Shown: positions 33,917 through 43,113, numbered from the stretch's first letter. The stretch is DNA of 64,000 nucleotides from Bacillota bacterium (GCA_023421505.1 JAEZTJ010000033.1:1-64000); one strand, 5' to 3'. Program-made: numbers and translations. The notes: generated from the sequence alone by a model not told the origin.

Positions 33917-35083
33917 TTGAACAGAAAGGCACTTGTTATAATAATAGGCTCTGTATTGGCTGTAACCTTATTTAGCGGTATAGTAATTGCATTAGCATCA
34001 CAAAAAGAGGACAAAAATTCTATTGTTGAAGCCTCCTCCACGGATTATACGGACTCAACAGAAAGTGATTTTACATATATTTCACCAAGCTTGGAAGAAG
34101 AGGACGTCATAGAGGACGCTGCCGAAGAGCTAGAGACTGATAAAGAAATAGAAGAATTCGTTCCGGCTACGGAGATTGATTTAGATCCCTCCAGTATTAC
34201 AGTTTATGTGAATAAAGAATATGCTCTTCCTAAGAATTATAAACCCGAAAATCTAGTTACTCCAAATATCAGATTTGATATTACATACTACGATGAACGA
34301 ACCTTAATGAGACCTGAAGCCTCCAAAGCCCTAGAAAAGCTCTTTAAAGCTGCGGATAAGGCAGGATATGATTTGGTCGGTATATCGGGCTACCGTTCCT
34401 ATAATCGTCAGTATCAAATATTTACAAATAATATAGTCACAAAAGGGAAAAAACATACACTTATGTATTCAGCCGTTCCCGGTACCAGTGAACATCAGAC
34501 GGGACTTGCCATTGATGTTTCCTCAGAGTCTCTTCATAATAAGTTATCCGAGGGATTTTCTTCTACTCCCGAAGGTAAATGGCTTGCCGAAAATTCTTAT
34601 CGTTATGGATTTATCATTAGATACCCAGATGATAAGGCTGAAATTACGGGCTATGCCTATGAGCCTTGGCACATTCGGTATGTAGGAAAAGGACTGGCAA
34701 ATTATTTATATACGAATAAATTAACTCTTGATGAATATTATAAATATACACCGAGTCCTGATTTTGATTTTGAAAGTCTTTATGCTGACATCATAAATTA
34801 TGTTCCACCAACTAAGGCTCCGACTATAACCCCTACTGTTACTCCTACTATGGCGTTACCTACCGGAACTGTGGAAAATCCTGATGGGGAGGAAGAAAAG
34901 CCTACCGAAGCACCGGATAATGAAGCTCCGGATGACAGTATCAGTATCACACCGGCACCTACGCCCACGCCTATACCACTCCCTTCTATAACGGAGTTTC
35001 CGGCGGGAGATAATCCAGAGGATGTCTTGGACACTGAAAGCCCAAAGGACTCATTTCCCTCAACCGATATTATAATAGAATAA
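33917..35083 (+). CDS. VanY-type D-alanyl-D-alanine carboxypeptidase
   Basis: A 388-residue exported peptidase that trims the terminal D-Ala from peptidoglycan stem peptides. It has an N-terminal membrane anchor (about 4-27), an acidic linker, and a VanY domain with SGYRS (157-161) and zinc ligands H193 and D200 (in SEHQTGLAID) and H252 (in EPWH). The tail from about 290 is rich in Pro/Thr with TPTP words, a wall-spanning linker. The longer frame from 33782 is rejected: AAGGAG stands 8 bases before TTG 33917, which begins a proper membrane segment. A structured leader precedes it. Confidence 0.88.
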   Translation: MNRKALVIIIGSVLAVTLFSGIVIALASQKEDKNSIVEASSTDYTDSTESDFTYISPSLEEEDVIEDAAEELETDKEIEEFVPATEIDLDPSSITVYVNKEYALPKNYKPENLVTPNIRFDITYYDERTLMRPEASKALEKLFKAADKAGYDLVGISGYRSYNRQYQIFTNNIVTKGKKHTLMYSAVPGTSEHQTGLAIDVSSESLHNKLSEGFSSTPEGKWLAENSYRYGFIIRYPDDKAEITGYAYEPWHIRYVGKGLANYLYTNKLTLDEYYKYTPSPDFDFESLYADIINYVPPTKAPTITPTVTPTMALPTGTVENPDGEEEKPTEAPDNEAPDDSISITPAPTPTPIPLPSITEFPAGDNPEDVLDTESPKDSFPSTDIIIE

Positions 35084-35131
35084 TATCGGGAAGGATTTAT
35101 TATTACACCCTATAATACCAGGAGGATTACC

Positions 35132-35860
35132 ATGAGATTGATACTTGCACTTTTATTTTTACTAGTGTTTTTTATCATCAGTATACCCTTATATGTGATT
35201 GAGTTTTTAATTGGAAGGATTAATCATCGGGCTATGGTCGCGAGTTCTCAAAAAATTGTAGTTGGCGCATTTCATGTTCTTCTTTTTATATGCGGTGTGA
35301 AGCAGACTGTAATCGGACTTGAGAATGTCCCTAAGAAGGAAGCCGTACTTTATATTGCTAACCACAGAAGCTATTTTGATGTTCCGGTAGCATATACTTC
35401 TCTTCCTACTCTGACTGGTTTTATTGCCAAGAAGGAAATTGCAAGGATCCCTTTTTTAAGCAATTGGATGCGGTTCCTTCAATGCTTGTTTTTAGACCGT
35501 GAGGATATTAAGCAAGGGCTTAAGACTATACTTAAGGGGATAGAACAGGTGAAAGCAGGATATTCGGTTTTCATTTCTCCCGAAGGAACAAGAAGTCAGA
35601 CTTCTGAGATGCTCCCCTTTAAGGAAGGAAGCTTTAAGATAGCTGAAAAGACTGGCTGCGCTATCATACCTGTCTCCATATCCAACACCGATGAAGTGTT
35701 CGAAAAGCATGTCCCTTGGGTGCATCGTGCACATGTAATTATCGAATATGGAAAGCCTATCTATCCAAAGGAATTAAGTAAGGAACAGCAGAAATTCCTT
35801 GGTTCTTACGTTCAGGGGATAATACGTGAAACCTTACAGAGGAATTCCGCACTGATATAG
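35132..35860 (+). CDS. plsC: 1-acyl-sn-glycerol-3-phosphate acyltransferase
   Basis: A 242-residue membrane-bound acyltransferase for phosphatidic acid synthesis. An N-terminal hydrophobic segment (2-28) is followed by the catalytic NHRSYFD (77-83, the NHx4D motif), the FVAKKE-like 'GFIAKKEIARIP', and EGTRS (151-155). GGAGG precedes the ATG. It lies 48 bases after the VanY-type gene and may be co-transcribed with it. Confidence 0.92.
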   Translation: MRLILALLFLLVFFIISIPLYVIEFLIGRINHRAMVASSQKIVVGAFHVLLFICGVKQTVIGLENVPKKEAVLYIANHRSYFDVPVAYTSLPTLTGFIAKKEIARIPFLSNWMRFLQCLFLDREDIKQGLKTILKGIEQVKAGYSVFISPEGTRSQTSEMLPFKEGSFKIAEKTGCAIIPVSISNTDEVFEKHVPWVHRAHVIIEYGKPIYPKELSKEQQKFLGSYVQGIIRETLQRNSALI

Positions 35861-35910
35861 TCTTTGTTAAGAAGCACAAACTAATTTATGGGGCGGCTTA
35901 TTATTTTAAT

Positions 35911-35958
35911 TTGAATTGTTGAAATGCACAATTTACACTTAAAGTTTGGGCCTGCATC
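35911..35958 (+). repeat. Short hairpin repeat, copy 1
   Basis: TTGAATTGTTGAAATGCACA at 35911-35930, followed by ATTTACACTTAAAGTTTG. It folds as TGAATTGT / ACAATTTACA and is closely similar to 40348-40395. It ends in TTTGGGCCTGCAT, which recurs exactly at 62041-62053. It lies in the gap after plsC. Confidence 0.6.
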
Positions 35959-36089
35959 TTAAAGGCATGATAAAATTAGTATAATTTAAACTTTACTATT
36001 TATTTTTTATTAAAAAGATGGTACAATAAACGATACCCAGTTTGGGCCATGCGAATATTTAAGTAAACTATTGAGGAGGTACATATCTC

Positions 36090-36545
36090 GTGGAATGGTA
36101 TGTAATTTTAATCATTGTGGCTGTCGTTGTGATTGGTATTATGGTAGCCTTATACTATTTTGGCAGAAAGCTTCAGAAGCGTCAGGAGGATTCACAGTCC
36201 CAGATGCAGGCGGCTGCACAGACAGTCTCCATCTTGGTAATTGACAAAAAGAAAATGAAACTGAAGGATGCCAACCTTCCTAAGATGGTTCTTGACCAGA
36301 CCCCTAAGTTGATGCGTGGCTCCAAGGTTCCGATCGTTAAAGCTAAAATCGGACCGAAGGTTATGTCTCTTATGTGTGACCCCAAAGTATTTGACGTTAT
36401 ACCTGTGAAGAAGGAAGTAAAGGCGGTCCTAAGTGGTATCTATATTATGGAAGTCAAAGGATTAAGAGGCAACTTAGAGCCAAAGAAAGAAAAGAAGGGT
36501 ATCTTTAAAAAGATTACCGGTTCATTAAAAAAGAATAATAAGTAA
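36090..36545 (+). CDS. Hypothetical single-pass membrane protein
   Basis: A 151-residue protein with one N-terminal transmembrane segment (about 4-24, 'VILIIVAVVVIGIMVALYYF') and a basic cytoplasmic domain. The domain has 'SILVIDKKKMKLKDANLPKM' and 'VPIVKAKIGPKVMSLMCDPK', and ends with a Lys-rich tail. I do not recognise a named family, although it looks like a conserved clostridial protein. GAGGAGG stands 10 bases before the GTG start, and no nearer in-frame ATG exists. It has its own terminator and no functional context. Confidence 0.8.
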   Translation: MEWYVILIIVAVVVIGIMVALYYFGRKLQKRQEDSQSQMQAAAQTVSILVIDKKKMKLKDANLPKMVLDQTPKLMRGSKVPIVKAKIGPKVMSLMCDPKVFDVIPVKKEVKAVLSGIYIMEVKGLRGNLEPKKEKKGIFKKITGSLKKNNK

Positions 36546-36553
36546 TTGATATT

Positions 36554-36597
36554 CCTCCTGCCTTTATCACATAATTACTAGGCAGGAGGATTTTATT
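36554..36597 (+). terminator. Terminator after the 36090 gene
   Basis: CCTCCTGCCT (36554-36563) pairs with AGGCAGGAGG (36580-36589), followed by ATTTTATT. Confidence 0.88.
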
Positions 36598-36664
36598 ATG
36601 TTAAAGAATTTTAATTTCAGTTAAAAACTCCTTAGTTTACATATTGCAGAAGAAAGAGGTACCC

Positions 36665-37888
36665 ATGAAGGCTAGAAATCTTATTTTACTTATCTTAATT
36701 TGCATACTCTCTATATGTGCCTTTACAGGCTTACTTGTATATGCTTTTCATATTCAGGTAAAGAGAGAGTCTAATGACAATAAGGTATCATTAACACCAA
36801 ACGCTCCCACGCCTACAGTATCTCCTGAGCAAGCAGATAATCAAGCTGCAGTTACAAATACACCTACCCCAACTGATGCTGCTTCCTTCCTTACTGCTAC
36901 TCCGACTCAGTCAGCTGATATAGGAGATTATTTATCTGAGCCGATTATACTAGGCTTTGCCGGAGATGTTAATCTTGATGAAAACTCCTATCCTTCTGCA
37001 AAATATGATGCCACAGAAAAGGATATACTAAAATGCCTTTCCGAGGATCTGATTAACGAAATGAATGCCGCAGACATCATGATGCTTAATAATGAATTTG
37101 CCTATAGTACAAGAGGCACCAAAGAACAAAATAAGTCCTTTACCTTCCGCGCTGCTCCAGACAGGGTGGAGATTCTTAAGAAAATGGGAGTAGACATTGT
37201 ATCACTAGCCAATAATCATGCACTTGATTATGGTCCTGACGCACTCTTAGATACCTTTGACACCTTAGATGGTGCAGGGATCGATTATGTAGGAGCCGGC
37301 AATAATCTCGACCGGGCTAAAGCACCTGTTTATTACACCATAGGCGACAAGAAAATAGCTTTTATTGCCGCATCTCGAGTCGTTTTTGAGATGGATTGGT
37401 ATGCCTCCGACAATGGTCTCGGAATGATTGGAACCTATGATCCCGCCTTAATCGTTGAATCAATTAAAGAAGCAGAGAAAAACAGTGACTTTGTTATTAT
37501 GTTCGTTCACTGGGGGATAGAACGCGAAAATTATCCGGTTGATTATCAGCGCGATCTGGCAAGAAAATATATTGACGTGGGTGCAGACGCTGTCATTGGC
37601 TGCCACCCACATGTTATGCAGGGTTTTGAATTTTACCAGGGAAAGCCCATAGCCTACAGCTTGGGTAACTTCTGGTTTAATAAAAACACCGAAAAATCCG
37701 GTCTATTAAAGCTGTATCTTGATCCGGATAAAACGGTACGAGTACAGATCAATCCTGCTTCTACGAAGGATACCTTTACTTATCTGCTTACGAAGGAAGC
37801 GGAGAAAAAAAGTTACTTTAAATTTATGAAGGACATTTCCTTCGATGTTGATATTGATGAGGATGGCTTTATCTCCTCTACCAAATAG
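36665..37888 (+). CDS. CapA/PgsA-family metallophosphatase-like protein
   Basis: A 407-residue exported protein. An N-terminal signal anchor (5-27) and a Pro/Thr-rich linker with TPTP words precede a CapA-type domain with calcineurin-like motifs: GDVNLDEN, 'VDIVSLANNHALDYG', HWGIERE and 'ADAVIGCHPHVMQGFE'. CapA homologues belong to poly-gamma-glutamate capsule systems, but no CapBCDE genes are nearby, so its job here is open. GAGG lies 5 bases before ATG 36665; the open frame from TTG 36644 lacks a site. Confidence 0.88.
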   Translation: MKARNLILLILICILSICAFTGLLVYAFHIQVKRESNDNKVSLTPNAPTPTVSPEQADNQAAVTNTPTPTDAASFLTATPTQSADIGDYLSEPIILGFAGDVNLDENSYPSAKYDATEKDILKCLSEDLINEMNAADIMMLNNEFAYSTRGTKEQNKSFTFRAAPDRVEILKKMGVDIVSLANNHALDYGPDALLDTFDTLDGAGIDYVGAGNNLDRAKAPVYYTIGDKKIAFIAASRVVFEMDWYASDNGLGMIGTYDPALIVESIKEAEKNSDFVIMFVHWGIERENYPVDYQRDLARKYIDVGADAVIGCHPHVMQGFEFYQGKPIAYSLGNFWFNKNTEKSGLLKLYLDPDKTVRVQINPASTKDTFTYLLTKEAEKKSYFKFMKDISFDVDIDEDGFISSTK

Positions 37889-37895
37889 ATCTTAT

Positions 37896-37920
37896 GAGGA
37901 TGTCGCAGACATCCTCTTTT
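37896..37920 (+). terminator. Terminator between capA-like and DUF1934 genes
   Basis: GAGGATGTC and GACATCCTC form a 9-bp stem with loop GCA and four T residues. It lies between convergent genes and ends one base before the minus-strand stop. Confidence 0.9.
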
Positions 37921-37921
37921 A

Positions 37922-38341
37922 TTATTTAACAGCCTCAATCGTGATTAATAGTAAATTGTCGGAAAGCTTTGAAGCATCAACGGACAACGAATAATCAAGC
38001 TTGACTTCCAGCTTGCTATTCTCTTCTTTCAGTTGTAAGGATTTCGTATTAATCTCTAAGTTAAGGCTTCCATACGGTGTCTGATATAAGGTATGCGTTA
38101 ATTCCTTTACTCGAAATTCCATCTGTGATTGCTGTATTCCTCTCTTACTAAGTATAACCTCCGAGGTTGAAATCTTCAGCATACTTTTAACAACCTCTTC
38201 TCCCCCTTCCAAAAGCTCATCGTACTGAATATAATGCTTTCCGTTTGCAAGATGATAAATTGCCGGGACTGCCGTAGTCAGTGTCTCTTCCCCACTACCC
38301 TGCTGCATTCCCATTATTGTTATGAATACATCCTTTTTCAT
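37922..38341 (-). CDS. DUF1934 beta-barrel protein (YwiB-like)
   Basis: A 139-residue protein of the DUF1934 family (lipocalin-like beta-barrel, YwiB in Bacillus). Typical parts are 'VFITIMGMQQGSGEETLTT' at the N-terminus, 'HYIQYDELLEG' and 'MEFRVKELTHTLYQTPYG'. The function is unknown; it is predicted to be cytoplasmic. GGAGG lies 5 bases before ATG 38341, so the four upstream residues are excluded. It is divergent from spoIIR. Confidence 0.88.
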   Translation of the reverse strand: MKKDVFITIMGMQQGSGEETLTTAVPAIYHLANGKHYIQYDELLEGGEEVVKSMLKISTSEVILSKRGIQQSQMEFRVKELTHTLYQTPYGSLNLEINTKSLQLKEENSKLEVKLDYSLSVDASKLSDNLLLITIEAVK

Positions 38342-38462
38342 TGATACCTCCATTTTTATTCTGACAGGTAATTGCGAAACATGTATAACCTTCCATCTTT
38401 TGGTAACAATTTTGATAGAAACAAGTTGGATATCACATCAAGATTATAAAACCGGGAGGCTA

Positions 38463-38544
38463 GGTTGAAAAAAAGTACATTTTTCAACCGGAAAAAAGCA
38501 CTACGCGTGCTTTTCGCTCAGTATTTGTATGCCGCTTAAGCGGC
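38463..38544 (+). promoter_or_regulatory. Triple-hairpin leader of spoIIR
   Basis: Three hairpins stand in a row: GGTTGAAAAA/TTTTTCAACC (38463-38489), AAAAGCAC/GTGCTTTT (38494-38514), and the perfect palindrome GCCGCTTAAGCGGC (38531-38544), just before the ribosome-binding site. Each of the first two ends in short T stretches, so attenuation is possible. Confidence 0.65.
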
Positions 38545-38558
38545 AGATGGAGGTTATT

Positions 38559-39272
38559 ATGAAATATTTACGTATTTTCAAAAAATCTGTTATTAAAATT
38601 ATATTACCTTATTTCTCAAAAATCAAATCTGATTACAGAAAAAGTCAGTTTCGAACCATTTTATTCTTAATGATTATCTTATTATGCGCCATTAGCGCTT
38701 GGTTAGTGAAAGCAAACGCGATACATAATGCTAGGCTGCAGGAAGGGATTGCAGAGAATATAATCAGATTTCATGTAATCGCCAACAGTGACAGTACAGA
38801 GGATCAGGCTTTAAAACTAAAGGTGAAAGATAAGCTGGTAGCAGAGCTGTCTCCTCTCTTACGTAATGCTGATTCTATAGCAGAGGCCCGGCTCATACTA
38901 TCCCAAAGGCTTGATTTTATTCATGAAATTGCTAAAACAGCGATACAACAGTATGGCTATCACTATCCCGTAAAAGTCACACTAGAAGACTGTTATTTCC
39001 CGCTAAAGGTTTACGGTGACTGTTCCTTTCCTCCCGGTATATATAATGCACTCCGAGTACAAATTGGAGCAGCCGAAGGAAAAAACTGGTGGTGTGTCAT
39101 GTTCCCGCCCTTATGCTTTGTTGATGAAACCTATAGCATTGTAGATGAAAATTCTGATCAGCAGCTCAAGCATGTTCTTACGCAGGAAGAATACGCAACC
39201 ATCAAGGCTGAGAAAAAGCCCGTAAAAGTAAAGTTTAAATTATGGGACTCCATCAAGAAAATATTTACCTGA
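38559..39272 (+). CDS. spoIIR: Stage II sporulation protein R
   Basis: A 237-residue protein made in the forespore that triggers SpoIIGA-dependent activation of sigma-E in the mother cell. It has an N-terminal membrane segment (about 31-50, 'TILFLMIILLCAISAWLV') and the conserved 'NIIRFHVIANSDSTEDQALK' as well as 'WWCVMFPPLCFVD'. GGAGG stands just before ATG 38559; the longer open frame is a leader read-through. It would be exported to the intermembrane space during sporulation. It proves that the host is, or descends from, a spore former. Confidence 0.95.
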   Translation: MKYLRIFKKSVIKIILPYFSKIKSDYRKSQFRTILFLMIILLCAISAWLVKANAIHNARLQEGIAENIIRFHVIANSDSTEDQALKLKVKDKLVAELSPLLRNADSIAEARLILSQRLDFIHEIAKTAIQQYGYHYPVKVTLEDCYFPLKVYGDCSFPPGIYNALRVQIGAAEGKNWWCVMFPPLCFVDETYSIVDENSDQQLKHVLTQEEYATIKAEKKPVKVKFKLWDSIKKIFT

Positions 39273-39403
39273 TCATCTATCTCCTGCTGCCAATGCTGCT
39301 AAGCATTTTATTATTAGCGTATAACAGAAAATTCAACTGTTTGATTGTAAAGGAAGGCAGTTTATGATAAAATACCGTTAACAATAAGCAGCCGGAGGTA
39401 ATC

Positions 39404-40273
39404 ATGAATTCCATATCAGTTATGGCATATGCAAAAATTAATCTTGGACTCGATGTTTTAAGGAAACGCCCAGATGGGTATCATGATGTATGCATGATTA
39501 TGCAGTCACTTGATCTGCATGATACAATAACAATCACCAAATCAACTGTACCAGATATCTACATCAGAACGAACCTATCCTATCTTCCGGTTGATAAAGG
39601 TAATTTAGTCTATAAGGCTGCTGCCCTATTTCGAGAAACAGCCTCAGTAAAGGACGGCCTTTCTATAAAACTCAATAAAAGAATACCTGTAGCCGCCGGA
39701 TTAGCAGGCGGAAGCTCAGATGCTGCTGCAACCTTAAAGGGTCTCAACGAACTTTATCAAACCGGTTTGACGCAGACAGAGCTTATGAAGCTCGGAGTGA
39801 AACTGGGTGCAGACGTTCCCTATTGCATTATGCTTGGAACTGCCCTTTCAGAGGGAATTGGTGAGGTACTGACTCCTCTCCCTCCTATACCAGAATGCTA
39901 TATTCTATTAGTAAAGCCGGATATTAGTGTATCCACAAAGTATGTTTATGAGAATCTGCGACTTACAGAGGATGTTATTCATCCCGACATAGAAAAGATA
40001 AAAGTAGCCTTACAGGAAGGAAATCTCATCTCACTGGCAGATAATATGGACAATATTCTTCAGACAGTGACGGTTAATAATTATCCTGTCATAACCAAAA
40101 TTAAAAATAAGATGAATGAGCTTGGAGCATTAGTATCATTAATGAGTGGTAGCGGGCCAACTGTATTCGGTATTTACAAAGACTACGGGCTTGCGAAAAA
40201 GGCTCTCGGTTATTTCAGAAGGTATCCTTCTTACGGAAAACAGGTCTTTTTAACGCAACCGTATTGGCCTTAA
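39404..40273 (+). CDS. ispE: 4-diphosphocytidyl-2-C-methyl-D-erythritol kinase
   Basis: A 289-residue GHMP kinase of the non-mevalonate isoprenoid pathway that phosphorylates CDP-methylerythritol. The N-terminal 'AYAKINLGLDVLRKRPDGYH' carries K11 and the substrate motif, the ATP-binding glycine-rich loop is PVAAGLAGGSSDAA (95-108), and GADVPYC contains the catalytic Asp. 'LMSGSGPTVFG' near the C-terminus is the third GHMP motif. GGAGG precedes the ATG, and a terminator follows. Confidence 0.95.
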   Translation: MNSISVMAYAKINLGLDVLRKRPDGYHDVCMIMQSLDLHDTITITKSTVPDIYIRTNLSYLPVDKGNLVYKAAALFRETASVKDGLSIKLNKRIPVAAGLAGGSSDAAATLKGLNELYQTGLTQTELMKLGVKLGADVPYCIMLGTALSEGIGEVLTPLPPIPECYILLVKPDISVSTKYVYENLRLTEDVIHPDIEKIKVALQEGNLISLADNMDNILQTVTVNNYPVITKIKNKMNELGALVSLMSGSGPTVFGIYKDYGLAKKALGYFRRYPSYGKQVFLTQPYWP

Positions 40274-40287
40274 TCAAGCCATAAAAT

Positions 40288-40330
40288 GGCTGCAGTAAGA
40301 TAAGTTAATCTATCCTGCTGCAGCCTTATT
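40288..40330 (+). terminator. Terminator of ispE
   Basis: GGCTGCAG (40288-40295) pairs with CTGCAGCC (40318-40325), with additional inner pairing, followed by TTATTT. Confidence 0.85.
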
Positions 40331-40347
40331 TATTGTAATATATAATG

Positions 40348-40395
40348 TGAATTATTGAAAAGCATAATTCGCACCTCAAAGTTTGTATCAGTGTC
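40348..40395 (+). repeat. Short hairpin repeat, copy 2
   Basis: GTGAATTATTGAAAAGCATA then ATTCGCACCTCAAAGTTTG; it folds as TGTGAATTAT / ATAATTCGCA and is similar along its length to 35911-35958. It lies between convergent genes. Confidence 0.6.
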
Positions 40396-40422
40396 TTCCT
40401 CAGCATAAACTAATTCAAAGGG

Positions 40423-41088
40423 TTATTTTGCTATTTTGTCTGTGGCTGCCTGCTCTGTAAAGCTTTCGGATGCAGTATTCTCCATGCTTTTACTATCTTC
40501 TGTTCCATCTCTCCAGGCCTTTAGCTTACTCATTGTAGTATCAAAGGTTTTTTTGCATAACTCTGGCAATTCCCCACCCCAGGCTTTGGCTGCTTTTTCA
40601 TAGCCCTTTTCTACTGCTGATATTAACTCTTCTGCTTTATCAGGATCACCACCTGCAAGTGCTTTCGCAAAGGATACGATACGGTCTGAAGTCTGTTCTA
40701 CACCCCAATAGCCGTCCTCACTGATATCCTTCTGTGCCTGACTTTTCGTTGCTTCATCAACCTCAAATTTGCCCTCACGAAGAAAAGAATATATGTCTTC
40801 TGCTTTTTGAAAGGTCACGCCCTGCTTTTCCATTATTTTCTCAACTAAGGTTCTAAGACTTTCCGTCCTTCTTTCAACTTCTGCCTTCAGCTTATCAATA
40901 GTAACCGTGTCCGGTTTATAGGTCTTATTCGTTTCAACTGTCTGCTCGCTTTTCTCATAAACTGCCGCAGTATCCTGTGATGTACTTTGATTTGTATCTG
41001 CTACAGTCTGATTTTTACTCTGTTTTGTCTTAGCTGAGCTCCTGCTGTCATAGGTTTGTGTTGTACTCGTAATTCCATTTACGCTCAT
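40423..41088 (-). CDS. Hypothetical protein with conserved WGG-containing C-terminal domain
   Basis: A 221-residue soluble protein. The N-terminal 60 residues are Ser/Thr/Gln-rich and probably disordered (MSVNGITSTTQTYDSRSS). The middle is coiled-coil-like (70-110), and the C-terminal domain contains 'SEDGYWGVEQTSDRIVSFAK' and 'GYEKAAKAWGGELPELCKKT'. Similar C-terminal domains recur in uncharacterised clostridial proteins, but I know no function. The site AAGGAGGATTGG lies before ATG 41088, so the upstream basic stretch is excluded. Confidence 0.78.
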   Translation of the reverse strand: MSVNGITSTTQTYDSRSSAKTKQSKNQTVADTNQSTSQDTAAVYEKSEQTVETNKTYKPDTVTIDKLKAEVERRTESLRTLVEKIMEKQGVTFQKAEDIYSFLREGKFEVDEATKSQAQKDISEDGYWGVEQTSDRIVSFAKALAGGDPDKAEELISAVEKGYEKAAKAWGGELPELCKKTFDTTMSKLKAWRDGTEDSKSMENTASESFTEQAATDKIAK

Positions 41089-41398
41089 ATCCAATCCTCC
41101 TTGATTTTTAGGAGGATTTCTCCTCCTTGACTTTAAGAATCTTTTCAGCATATATTTCGGATATTTTTAATGAATTCTTAACGGGTAGATAAAATATTGT
41201 GAAATTTAATCAACAGAGGAAGGAGCATCCACCTCCATCCGTCGAAATTAGATACTTGCATGTTCTTACTGCAATCTCCATTCCAGAATAAAAAGGTAAT
41301 GCTCCTTAGCGTATCATTTACATATATTACTTTGCAAGTCTTGAAGCGGTTATATAACAGCTATTAACTAAATAACTTAAGTACCTTAAAGTTGGTAT

Positions 41399-42970
41399 TT
41401 AACCCAAAATTGTATCTACTTTTTTCATAATTATCAGTTTATCCCCTTCTCCGATACGATCATCGGACAGCTCATTAATATCCATGATACTATCCACCGT
41501 GGTATAATACTTTTTAGCAATTTTCCACAGAGTATCATCTCTTTTAACTACATATCCGATAATTCCTGGCATAGCCTGAAGCTTCTCCATATCCAGATCA
41601 GTAACCTCAATGTCTGTTATGATTGGTTCCGTAATTAGGTCAAATACAATAGCATTTAGATTTATGGTGGCTTTTACCTCAATCTCCTCACCATCTAGCA
41701 TCATTACACTTAATTGGTCAATATAGGGCTTAATCTCATAATTGCTGCCTGACTTCATCCCTTTTAATTCAATAATTTGTGCAAAAGGAATTATTCCCTT
41801 TAAGGAATTCATCGGACGGCTGTCATCCTCTGATATGTAGAGTATATTGACTTCAATTACCCCTTCCACTAGTAGATTGGTATCCTCCGGATTAATATCA
41901 TCAATTTTAATATTTCCCTTCGCATGGCAGATCTGGAGTATCTTCGGTTGATTCTCAGGCACCATTATTCTGTCTGCAATACGATATTTACTGTTATTCT
42001 TAATTACCAGGTTTTCATAGGTTGCCTCACGAACAACAGGTGTTATTTCCTTTGTAGGACAATATACATCACAAAGAACCTCCGGCTCTTCTACTTCATA
42101 CACTTTAATTCCCAGTTCCAATATTACCTCTAAGTCAAGAACTCTATCCTCACCGTCACTGTCAGGTTTAATCTCCAGACTCTTATTTATGATACCGAAG
42201 GTGATGTCCTCAATCATATCTTCTGAGCATCCGTTACAGTCAATCGTACCGTTAAAAGGAATATCTGTCTCGTAATACTCCATCTGATTTTCTTCGTCAT
42301 CTGTAGAATAAAGTATAAATATCGGCAATTCACCCTTAATTGTGAATTTGTCATCCATAAGTCTTACTTCTACGTTACTTAACCCGATATCCTTATAAAG
42401 CAACTGCGATATGTTTCTTTTATTTGCTGGCAGTGTAATTTCATCTTTAATTCGAAAGGTATCTTTCTTATTGATTGCAACATCTGTTACCTCAATTTTC
42501 TTATTAATAAATTGTACATCCTCAGATCCTTCTACCGTTACGGCTGTTTCTTCATCATAAAGCTCCTCTACAGCTACATAAAGACGCACAATTGACTTTA
42601 CGCTAAGCTTTCTGGAATTTATTAATCCGGTTGATAAATCCTCCAAATCCCATTTTACCGTCGGATCTTCATCTGCACAGGTTATATCCATATTAATCAT
42701 TTCATCAAAGGGAATCTCACCTGAGATATTATGGACAGGCTTCTGATTCTGCGAACATAGATAAAGGACGTTAAATTTAAGCACACCCTTGACCAGCAGC
42801 TTTCCATTCGTCGCTTTGATGTCATTAATCTTAACCTCTCCCTGCTCGGTAATAATCTGGTCGATGTCCGGCTTGACATCAGGAACATTAAAGTCATCAT
42901 CTAATGTAAGCTGCAGGGTACTCTTACATTTTAATTTATTCATATGAATATTTTTTTTAATTAATTCCAC
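41399..42970 (-). CDS. SPOCS (DUF3794) repeat protein with C-terminal LysM domain
   Basis: A 523-residue protein with three SPOCS/DUF3794 modules (about 10-150, 165-300 and 320-455), each with a 'LLVKGVLKFNVLYL' or 'LLVEGVIEVNILYI'-like strand pair. The final 50 residues form a LysM peptidoglycan-binding domain ('YVVKRDDTLWKIAKKYYTTV'). Such proteins are linked to spore coat/cortex assembly (SafA/SpoVID-like roles). There is no signal peptide, as expected for a mother-cell coat protein. AAGGAGG lies 8 bases before the GTG start. The gene is downstream of veg on the same strand. Confidence 0.9.
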   Translation of the reverse strand: MELIKKNIHMNKLKCKSTLQLTLDDDFNVPDVKPDIDQIITEQGEVKINDIKATNGKLLVKGVLKFNVLYLCSQNQKPVHNISGEIPFDEMINMDITCADEDPTVKWDLEDLSTGLINSRKLSVKSIVRLYVAVEELYDEETAVTVEGSEDVQFINKKIEVTDVAINKKDTFRIKDEITLPANKRNISQLLYKDIGLSNVEVRLMDDKFTIKGELPIFILYSTDDEENQMEYYETDIPFNGTIDCNGCSEDMIEDITFGIINKSLEIKPDSDGEDRVLDLEVILELGIKVYEVEEPEVLCDVYCPTKEITPVVREATYENLVIKNNSKYRIADRIMVPENQPKILQICHAKGNIKIDDINPEDTNLLVEGVIEVNILYISEDDSRPMNSLKGIIPFAQIIELKGMKSGSNYEIKPYIDQLSVMMLDGEEIEVKATINLNAIVFDLITEPIITDIEVTDLDMEKLQAMPGIIGYVVKRDDTLWKIAKKYYTTVDSIMDINELSDDRIGEGDKLIIMKKVDTILG

Positions 42971-43059
42971 TTATATTCCCTCCTTAAATTTGGACATATA
43001 CGGATGCCTCTGTCATATCTTATTCAAGGAAAGAGTTTTTTATGAATACTGCTAAAAAT

Positions 43060-43098
43060 AAAAAAAGCTAAAACCCTGTATAATGAGAGGCTTTAGCT
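43060..43098 (-). terminator. Terminator of veg
   Basis: AGCTAAA (43066-43072) pairs with TTTAGCT (43092-43098) with partial inner pairing. On the minus strand a run of seven T residues follows. Confidence 0.88.
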
Positions 43099-43113
43099 CT
43101 ATTTCGTCTATTC

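Noticed and set aside
41220..41307. tRNA gene suggested by a 9-bp closing stem and 88-base size
   Set aside because: There is no T-loop GTTCGAATCC-like stretch in the right place and no anticodon arm on either strand.
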